Assembly (NCBI GenBank): GCA_016302435.1
Contig: JAEDNQ010000062.1
Span: 1-12,041 of the forward strand
Direction: 5' to 3'
Origin: Bacteroidaceae bacterium
Lineage (GTDB): Bacteria; Bacteroidota; Bacteroidia; Bacteroidales; Bacteroidaceae
DNA: 12,041 nt
Shown here: positions 7,201-12,041 of the stretch, in pieces
Layout of the letters: each line of letters begins with the position of its first letter
How positions within the stretch are numbered: the first letter of the stretch is position 1
Notes under the pieces: model-generated
The model's input: the letters and a program-made list of their open reading frames with translations, nothing else
Database searches by the model: none
What the model was told of the DNA's origin: nothing
Translations under genes and position numbers: made by a program

Positions 7201-8682
7201 GGAGGGCTTCCCTCTAGTCTCGGAGCTGCTTCGTCTGACGCTGCCAACCTGCGCATAGGCAAGGCGACCCTTTTAATCAACAACACCAACGCAGCCACTA
7301 ACCGAGGCATCACGCTCACCGACACGGCTACCATCAGCATTGCCTCGGGCACTGTGGCTCTCAAGGGCATCATCAAGGGCGACGGCACGCTGCTGAAGAG
7401 CGGAGCAGGACAGGTCAACATCACCTATACGAGTGCCAACTCGTGGGCTTCGACCATACTGCAAGGGGGCACGCTGGCAATGGGCACGTGGAACACTACT
7501 TTCGGCAAACCGACCAGCACTATCCACGTGACGGGCAACTCGACTCTTGCCATGTTTGACTGCAACTCCTCCAGCACCATACCTTCTGTGCAGAATGCCA
7601 TCGACATAGACAAGGGCAAGAAGCTGACCTTCCGTGCTGGCAGCCGCTGCAAGGTGCAGGGCTCGCTGCTTGGTCAGGGAACGTACTCGATAAGTTTCCC
7701 TTATGTGAGAGGCGACGTGTATACCAACTGCTCGAAGTTTGAGGGTGTATACGAGGTAGCATCGGGACAGTGGCGTCTGCGTCAGGCTGTCGACCTGTCG
7801 AAGGCTACGCTGCAACTCGGGGCAGGGGTTTATGCCGCTGGCTACAGCTCGGACAAGAACGAGGGCAGCTATACTCATAAGATAGGTTCGCTGACATCTA
7901 CAGCTTCTGACTGTACGCTCTCCACAGGTGTGTGGAATGTGGGTTATCTCTCTGAGGACGGTACATACGCAGGTACGTTCAATGCTTCGGCTACTCTCAA
8001 CAAGTATGGCGAAGGGCGCCTGACTCTTACGGGCGCAAGTGCTGGCAAGCTGAATGTCTATGCTGGTGCAGTAGAAGCAAAGAACTCCAAGGCTCCTGTC
8101 ACCTCGGGCTCCATAACGGTTCGTGACAGCGGTACGCTCGAAGGTTCGGGCATGGTGGGCAGCGTGACGGTCAACAAGGGTGGCACGCTCGGAGCAGGAA
8201 AGGGGACATCTATTGTCCTTGGCACTCTTACTGTTGACGGTTCGCTGACGATGAGTGCAGGTGCTGTGCTGCGTGTGCGCACTCGTTCTACCGCTACAAA
8301 TACGCTCTCCGATGCTTTCGTGGTCAATGGGGCAGTCAAGCTCACCGATCCTGTCATCGACATCACCAACCTGACTGACAATTATCCGATTGTGGACAAT
8401 GCCACCATCACCATCTTCAAGGGCGATGGCGAGATAACTCTCAATGGCGAACCGACCATCACTCCGTCTGTGCCCAAGGCTGGAAGGCTCTGGGACACCT
8501 CACGCTTAGCTTCTGATGGCATCATTTCTGTTGTGCCCGACCCTGTGGGCGTTGGCTCTGTCTCTGCCGAAGGACTCTCTGACGGAAGTGGCATATATGA
8601 CCTCAATGGCCGTCCTGCCAAGGGTGTATCTGGCGATGGTGTGTACATCATCAGGGGAGAAAAGAGAAGAGTGGGGAAGTAG
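4216..8682 (+). CDS. Family PL11 rhamnogalacturonan lyase with autotransporter-like beta-solenoid extension
   Basis: A 1488-residue secreted enzyme predicted to cleave the Rha-GalA bond of rhamnogalacturonan I by beta-elimination. Residues 1-30 form a signal peptide ending in VYA. Residues 36-125 resemble the small beta-sheet domain that precedes PL11 propellers. The catalytic beta-propeller runs to about 637 and carries Asp-rich calcium-type loops at D160-D168, D216-E224, D254-D262 and D381-E389, plus the family hallmark GYYQSPNTGFYLGYDM at 615-630. A typical PL11 enzyme ends near here. The remaining ~850 residues are passenger-type beta-strand repeats: GEGMLVKNGNGKLVLNAV (about 956-973), GDGTLLKSGAGQ (1055-1066), and two related GTLxGSGxVGxV modules starting at 755 and 1306. 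The chain ends with IYDLNGRPAKG...VYIIRG, a tail common on secreted Prevotella proteins and reminiscent of a type IX sorting domain. No autotransporter barrel is present. The GH2 gene follows 168 bases later in the same direction. Lyase assignment is firm; the extension's role (surface anchoring, pectin binding) is inference. Confidence 0.93.
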   Translation: MKRTLQITNQWGKPASLAALAFLAFSPVYAQRMQQELGRGVVAVQNGSSVTVTWRRLAQEPEDARYNIYIRKAGAADYTKLNAQPLSNTNYKTTTSNIPVGADVAVSIVTGEGEGAVEHGLSRPFTMKSYDIRNMYMSILFNNSPLDNKDFDTKFCWPVDLDGNGEYDYVVDRNSVNSDRHYLEAYLADGTYLWTVDLGPNEWSSTGQDDQICAYDIDCDGKGEVIVQTSDGSRFWDKEKGTWGLYANGSETADTDGDGIVDYNAQTSRNAPKYFSVIDGLTGAEKACVEQAYDEAYNRTNKASLMGDEYNKHVGHVGIFYPDGIHPALVMEWHTRTSSGAHQYRNSAFSYDFSSGSATNWHQLFMEKTGGATFHQIRILDADGDGRDEMSSGAYCMNHDGSTLYNSGISHGDRHRTSDIDPERPGLETFSIQQDAPDMLGQILFDAATGEPIKKWYLSAVGDVGRGECIDIDKTHLGWEMWSTMDGVYSAKGDRIDGLTNTYPTEGIWWDNELDREIVQSSDSHYNVYVQDYFNGRLIEIAKLSGYRYITSYGKRAKFWGDIVGDWREELVLNHMEDGVNVGIVGFSTDYTTAANNIYCLQQDPHYRGDCTTKGYYQSPNTGFYLGYDMPRPQLPPCMVTDLVAKAGGQWTMFDRTAAAPYADGKTLLLDLTLGDEKVELADGSCPGTIYAMPVKGQTVTLAANMGGEADIWKSQQGTLVLEGKCGSKGKVIVSEGTLQVDGTVEGLIDLRARGTLAGSGTVGGVVLEGAMNYEGGRIMPSATLTIKNDFLINKKTYIETDIDKVCVVKVEGNLSLSAPLVLTINSANPQPGEYKIVEYGGEWTGDLAKVSVRGLVGIATAVEIHDNALWLVIKAQRDAAQGVKWTGTESTSWDYDTPNFALDGESTTFVAQDGLYFGDEAKTKTVKVSELMPVARVEFDTESTYTLTGDGGISGEGMLVKNGNGKLVLNAVKSDYTGATVINAGTVSVKDLADGGLPSSLGAASSDAANLRIGKATLLINNTNAATNRGITLTDTATISIASGTVALKGIIKGDGTLLKSGAGQVNITYTSANSWASTILQGGTLAMGTWNTTFGKPTSTIHVTGNSTLAMFDCNSSSTIPSVQNAIDIDKGKKLTFRAGSRCKVQGSLLGQGTYSISFPYVRGDVYTNCSKFEGVYEVASGQWRLRQAVDLSKATLQLGAGVYAAGYSSDKNEGSYTHKIGSLTSTASDCTLSTGVWNVGYLSEDGTYAGTFNASATLNKYGEGRLTLTGASAGKLNVYAGAVEAKNSKAPVTSGSITVRDSGTLEGSGMVGSVTVNKGGTLGAGKGTSIVLGTLTVDGSLTMSAGAVLRVRTRSTATNTLSDAFVVNGAVKLTDPVIDITNLTDNYPIVDNATITIFKGDGEITLNGEPTITPSVPKAGRLWDTSRLASDGIISVVPDPVGVGSVSAEGLSDGSGIYDLNGRPAKGVSGDGVYIIRGEKRRVGK

Positions 8683-8694
8683 GAGTGCTAAGGG

Positions 8695-8712
8695 GTATTC
8701 AAGAAAGAATAC
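8695..8712. repeat. Perfect 6-bp hairpin between lyase and GH2 genes
   Basis: GTATTC at 8695-8700 and GAATAC at 8707-8712 form a perfect inverted repeat around AAGAAA, extendable by two G-U pairs with the flanking GG and TT. It starts 13 bases after the lyase stop. There is no T-tract after it, so it is more likely an mRNA 3'-end stabiliser or processing site, or chance, than a strong terminator. The rest of the 8683-8850 gap is AT-rich, with no clear TAnnTTTG promoter (nearest is TCCTTTTG at 8772-8779). Read-through from the lyase is therefore the simplest way to express the GH2 gene. Confidence 0.4.
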
Positions 8713-8850
8713 TTCATCAGCAAAGGGATTCAAAATAAGAATTGTAATTAATAGAACCTACCTATAATCAATCCTTTTGACGGTGGAAGCAAGCATATTG
8801 AACCCACCTGTATATAGTATAAACCGCATAAAGAAACTATATCGATGTTC

Positions 8851-11800
8851 ATGAAAAAGATTTTTCCAATATTGGCCCTTATCACTCTGTCCCTGTCTGC
8901 TCTCGCTCAGACAGGGCAGAAAGGGACATCCGTAAGGACTAAATATAACTTCAACGGCAACTGGCAGCTGCACTATCCGTCGGCTTGTATCAATACTGGT
9001 GGGCAGACGCGTACGGTGACACTGCCGAGGGCATGGAATGAGGACTATGCCTACAGGGTGAGCATATCAAGTCTGCCTGATGACACATGCCGATATACAA
9101 AGACTTTTGCTGTTCCAGAAGAATGGAAGGGCAAGAAGGTGTTTGTGGAGTTTGAGGGAGCGAGACAGGCTGCTGAGGTTTGGCTCAACGGTCAGTGGAT
9201 TGGCCTGCACGAAAATGGCGTGATGGCTTTTGGCTTCGACCTCACACCTTATCTCCGCTTTGGCGAGGAGAATGTGCTGGAGGTGCTGACTGACAATGAC
9301 TGGGCTTATAAGGAGAGGGGGGCAAGCCAGGAGGGCGAGACGCTTGCGGATGGCAATGGACTGCCGAACAACAGTCTTGCTCCTGCTACCTACCAGTGGA
9401 ACAACAAGAACTTCAACATGAATATGGGTGGACTGCCCAAGAATGTGTATCTGCATGTCACTGGCAAGGTATATCAGACTCTGCCCCTATACAGCAATCT
9501 CGGCACTACGGGTGTGTATGTCTACGGTTCCGACTATGACATCCACGGCAAGAGGGTGACGGCTCATGTAGAGTCGCAGGTCATCAACGCGTCTGACCGA
9601 CCTGCCAAGGTCAAGCTTCAGGTTGAGGTGACGGACAATGATGGCAAGAGAGTGGCTTCTTTCTCTGGCTCGCAGACTGTCATCGCCGCTGGCGACACGG
9701 CTGTGCTGGCTGCTGAGAGGCGGCTGAGCAATGTGCATTTCTGGTCTTGGGGCTATGGCTATCTGTATAATGTGCGGTCGACTCTCGTCGTGGACGGCAA
9801 GGCGGCTGACGCTGTCGACACGAGGACGGGATTTCGCAAGACGTGCTTTGCTGAGGGCAAGATATGGCTCAACGACCGCTGCCTGATGGTGCACGGATAT
9901 GCTCAGCGCACCAGCAACGAGTGGCCTTCGGTCGGCATAGACGTGCCTGCATGGATGTCGGACTACAGCAATGGCCTCATGGTGAAGTCGGGAGGCAATG
10001 TGGTGAGATGGATGCATGTCACTCCGTCGAAGCAGGACGTGGAGTCGTGCGACCGTGTGGGACTTATTCAGGCCATGCCCGCTGGCGACGCGGAGAAGGA
10101 CGTAACGGGGCGCCACTGGAGCCAGCGTGTCGAACTGATGCGCGACGCTATCATCTACAACCGCAACAATCCTTCTATCCTCTTCTATGAGGGAGGCAAC
10201 GAGTCTATCTCGCGCGAACATATCTTGGAACTTATTGCTCTGCGCGACAAGTATGATCCGCATGGCGGACGTGCCACGGGCTCGAGGGAGATGCTCGACA
10301 TCGACGAGTCGGAGTATGGAGGTGAGATGCTCTATATCAACAAGTCGAAGAAGCACCCTATGTGGGCTATGGAATATTGTCGCGATGAGGGCTACAGGAT
10401 GTATTGGGACAACTATTCCTATCCCTTCCACCAAGCTGGAGCTGGACCTCTCTACCGCCGGGCTTCGGCTTCTGTCTACAACCGCAATCAGGATGACCTC
10501 GCTCTTGAGCAGGTGGAACGCTGGCACGACTACTATGTGGTGAGGCCAGGCATGGGCGAACGTGTGTCATCGGGCGGTGTGAAGATTATCTTCTCTGACA
10601 CGAACACTCACAACCGCTCGGAGATGAACTACAGGACGAGTGGGGTGGTGGATGCCATGCGCATAGAGAAGGATGCCTTCTACGCTCATCAGGTGATGTG
10701 GCAGTCGTGGGTGGATGTGCAGCATTGTGCCTCTCATATATTGGGACACTGGAACTATCAGGATGGTACTGTCAAGGACATGCATGTCATCTCTACTTCG
10801 CCTGTCGTCGAACTCTTCGTCAACGGTTCTTCTGTGGGACGTTCTACAGTGGCTAAGCACTCTTTTGTCCACACTTTCCCCAATGTCAAGTGGGTGAAGG
10901 GTGAGGTGAAGGCTGTGGGATATGCTGCTGACGGAGTGACTGTGGAGTCGGAATGTGTGCACCAGACGGCTGGTGAGCCTCATGAGCTGCGTCTGTCGCT
11001 TATGCAGAACCCAGACGGCGGCATGAGGGCTGACGGAGCTGACCTTGCCATAGTGCAGGTGGAGGTCGTCGACAAAGAGGGCAGGCGCTGTCCTCTCGAC
11101 AATCGCTATGTTCGCTGGCATCTTGAAGGTGAGGGCGAATGGCGCGGTGGCATAGGCAAGAGTCCTGACGGCGACAACTATATAATGTCTTCTGTCCTCC
11201 CTGTGGAGGCTGGCGTGGCAAGGGTGCTGGTTCGCTCCACTACTCACCCTGGCACCATTAGCCTGTCGGCTTCGGCTCTCAATCTGCCCACAGCCGTTCT
11301 CTCTTGGGAGACGAAGGCTGACGATTGCCGCATAGACGAGGGACTGTCCACTTATATAGCTTCGGCTCATCTGCCCGTTGTCCTCGACCGCGGTGAGACA
11401 CCCGCTACTCCTTCTTATGTAGACAGGAAACAAAGTGTGCGCATTCTGTCGGCTACGGCTGGAGCAAACGCTTCGTCTGCCAGCAGCAGCTGGGATGACA
11501 ACGAACTGTCTGAATGGAAAAATGATGGTCGCCTGTCCACAGCATGGATAAAATATGAGTTGGAACGCGAGGCTGCTGTCTCGGAGATTTGCATCAAGCT
11601 CACGGGGTGGAGGCAGCGTTCTTATCCTTTGGAGATATTGGCTGATGACAGTGTAGTGTGGCGCGGCAATACTCCCAAGTCTTTAGGATATGTAAGTCTG
11701 AAGATTGAACGTCCCGTAGCCGCTCGCTCTTATACCATAAGGCAGATTGGAGCTGCTACCGACAAGGAGGCCTTTGGCGAGATAACAGAACTGGCTGGAG

Positions 11801-11898
11801 GTGCTGCTGCTGAGCTCGACCTCTATAAGACACCTGGCAGTGAAGATGTCAAGGGCGAACTGCGTATTGTGGAATGTGACTTCCTTGTGGAAAAATAG
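8851..11898 (+). CDS. Secreted family GH2 glycoside hydrolase (probable beta-galactosidase) with DUF4982 and F5/8-like domains
   Basis: A 1015-residue exported enzyme. The start at 8851 (MKKIFPILALITLSLSALA, then Q20) gives an ideal signal peptide; an ATG two codons upstream at 8845 is also possible. Domains in order are: a GH2 sugar-binding jelly roll (about 30-200, with AEVWLNGQWIGLHENG), a GH2 Ig-like domain (about 205-320), and a catalytic TIM barrel (about 325-625). The general acid/base is E451 in NPSILFYEGGNES. The likely nucleophile is E508 in MWAMEYCRDEG, which differs from the usual SEYG context. A DUF4982-like Ig domain (about 630-695, VELFVNGSSVG) and a GH2 C-terminal Ig domain (about 712-815, RADGADLAIVQVEVVDKEG) follow. 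The C-terminus (about 850-980) resembles an F5/8/CBM32-type carbohydrate-binding sandwich. Unlike the lyase it lacks an IYDLNG tail, so the two may end in different compartments, for example periplasm and surface. Beta-galactosidase acting on RG-I side chains is the best guess from family and context; beta-glucuronidase or another GH2 activity is not excluded. Confidence 0.88.
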   Translation: MKKIFPILALITLSLSALAQTGQKGTSVRTKYNFNGNWQLHYPSACINTGGQTRTVTLPRAWNEDYAYRVSISSLPDDTCRYTKTFAVPEEWKGKKVFVEFEGARQAAEVWLNGQWIGLHENGVMAFGFDLTPYLRFGEENVLEVLTDNDWAYKERGASQEGETLADGNGLPNNSLAPATYQWNNKNFNMNMGGLPKNVYLHVTGKVYQTLPLYSNLGTTGVYVYGSDYDIHGKRVTAHVESQVINASDRPAKVKLQVEVTDNDGKRVASFSGSQTVIAAGDTAVLAAERRLSNVHFWSWGYGYLYNVRSTLVVDGKAADAVDTRTGFRKTCFAEGKIWLNDRCLMVHGYAQRTSNEWPSVGIDVPAWMSDYSNGLMVKSGGNVVRWMHVTPSKQDVESCDRVGLIQAMPAGDAEKDVTGRHWSQRVELMRDAIIYNRNNPSILFYEGGNESISREHILELIALRDKYDPHGGRATGSREMLDIDESEYGGEMLYINKSKKHPMWAMEYCRDEGYRMYWDNYSYPFHQAGAGPLYRRASASVYNRNQDDLALEQVERWHDYYVVRPGMGERVSSGGVKIIFSDTNTHNRSEMNYRTSGVVDAMRIEKDAFYAHQVMWQSWVDVQHCASHILGHWNYQDGTVKDMHVISTSPVVELFVNGSSVGRSTVAKHSFVHTFPNVKWVKGEVKAVGYAADGVTVESECVHQTAGEPHELRLSLMQNPDGGMRADGADLAIVQVEVVDKEGRRCPLDNRYVRWHLEGEGEWRGGIGKSPDGDNYIMSSVLPVEAGVARVLVRSTTHPGTISLSASALNLPTAVLSWETKADDCRIDEGLSTYIASAHLPVVLDRGETPATPSYVDRKQSVRILSATAGANASSASSSWDDNELSEWKNDGRLSTAWIKYELEREAAVSEICIKLTGWRQRSYPLEILADDSVVWRGNTPKSLGYVSLKIERPVAARSYTIRQIGAATDKEAFGEITELAGGAAAELDLYKTPGSEDVKGELRIVECDFLVEK

Positions 11899-11952
11899 TG
11901 TGGAAAGAGAAAAGGTGATGAATCATTTCTGTTCTCTTTCACAAATGTAAAA

Positions 11953-11984
11953 ATGGCCATGTGAGCAAGTGCTCGCATGGCCGT
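11953..11984. terminator. Strong hairpin after the GH2 gene; probable (bidirectional) terminator
   Basis: GGCCATGTGAGC at 11955-11966 pairs with GCTCGCATGGCC at 11971-11982 around an AAGT loop: 12 pairs including one G-U, extendable by two more. It lies 55 bases after the GH2 stop, the usual place for a terminator. On the plus strand it is followed by AATATATATATAAT, not a T-run. On the minus strand it is followed by TTTTTACA, a better U-tract, so it may mainly stop a leftward transcript coming from beyond the window, or serve both directions. Confidence 0.6.
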
Positions 11985-12000
11985 AATATATATATAATGT

Positions 12001-12041
12001 GTACCAGTTGGCGGATACTCTTTTGTATCAGTTGATGGATA
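12001..12041. repeat. 24-base imperfect direct repeat running off the right edge
   Basis: GTACCAGTTGGCGGATA at 12001-12017 recurs as GTATCAGTTGATGGATA at 12025-12041, matching at 14 of 17 bases with a 24-base period and CTCTTTT as the rest of the unit. Only one full unit and part of a second are visible, so array size is unknown. The period is a multiple of three. On the minus strand it would read as an octapeptide repeat beginning YPSTDTKE, but no gene can be supported. The unit also contains GATAC-TCTTTT-GTATC, a short inverted repeat across the unit junction. Confidence 0.45.

Noticed and set aside
9487..10527. 346-codon minus-strand open frame opposite the GH2 catalytic domain
   Set aside because: It is antisense to a well-supported GH2 barrel, has no recognisable domain, and no promoter or start context. 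It is explained by codon bias on the plus strand.
11942..11949. Minus-strand TACATTTG resembling a -7 promoter element just after the GH2 gene
   Set aside because: No -33-like element at the right spacing, it abuts the terminator hairpin, and it would drive transcription antisense into the GH2 gene with no gene to express.
12001..12041. CRISPR array start
   Set aside because: Repeat-plus-spacer geometry does not fit: the period is 24 bases, with the visible part of the unit repeated directly and no unique spacer; no cas genes are present.

Overview
The window looks like a Bacteroidales genome, most likely Prevotella or a close relative. Three observations support this: reg_prop/Y_Y_Y/AraC sensor architecture, TAnnTTTG-type -7 promoter elements with A-rich instead of Shine-Dalgarno leaders, and secreted carbohydrate-active enzymes with C-terminal tails common in Prevotella. 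Coding DNA is moderately GC-rich and the intergenic DNA is clearly AT-rich. There are no tRNA or rRNA genes, insertion sequences or CRISPR arrays.

Layout. (1) Bases 2-82 are the open 3' end of a gene entering from the left, unidentified. It is followed 29 bases later by a sodium/bile-acid-symporter-family (BASS) membrane transporter (112-1101). (2) On the minus strand (3754-1046) lies a large membrane regulator. It has a periplasmic two-propeller sensor, a Y_Y_Y domain and one transmembrane helix, then a low-complexity Ala/Thr/Ser linker leading straight to an AraC-type DNA-binding domain. No histidine kinase or receiver is present. Its 3' end overlaps the transporter's 3' end tail to tail by 56 bases. 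(3) A 461-base divergent intergenic region (3755-4215) holds promoters facing both ways, an imperfect inverted repeat between them, and a roughly 225-base leader with several possible helices. (4) Two secreted enzymes read rightward: a family PL11 rhamnogalacturonan lyase (4216-8682) and a family GH2 glycoside hydrolase (8851-11898). The lyase carries an extra ~850 residues of autotransporter-like beta-solenoid repeats and ends in a Prevotella-type IYDLNG...VYIIRG tail. (5) After the GH2 gene come a strong hairpin (11953-11984) and the start of a 24-base tandem repeat that runs off the right edge.

How it works together (inference). This is part of a polysaccharide utilisation locus for pectic rhamnogalacturonan I. 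The lyase cuts the GalA-Rha backbone, the GH2 enzyme probably trims beta-galactosyl or related side groups, and the divergently transcribed regulator probably senses an RG-I-derived oligosaccharide and activates the lyase/GH2 transcript. No SusC/SusD pair lies in the window. The BASS transporter may be an unrelated neighbour.

The most noteworthy points are the kinase-less sensor-regulator, the lyase/beta-solenoid fusion, and the long structured leader with an adjacent 11-bp inverted repeat just before the lyase gene.
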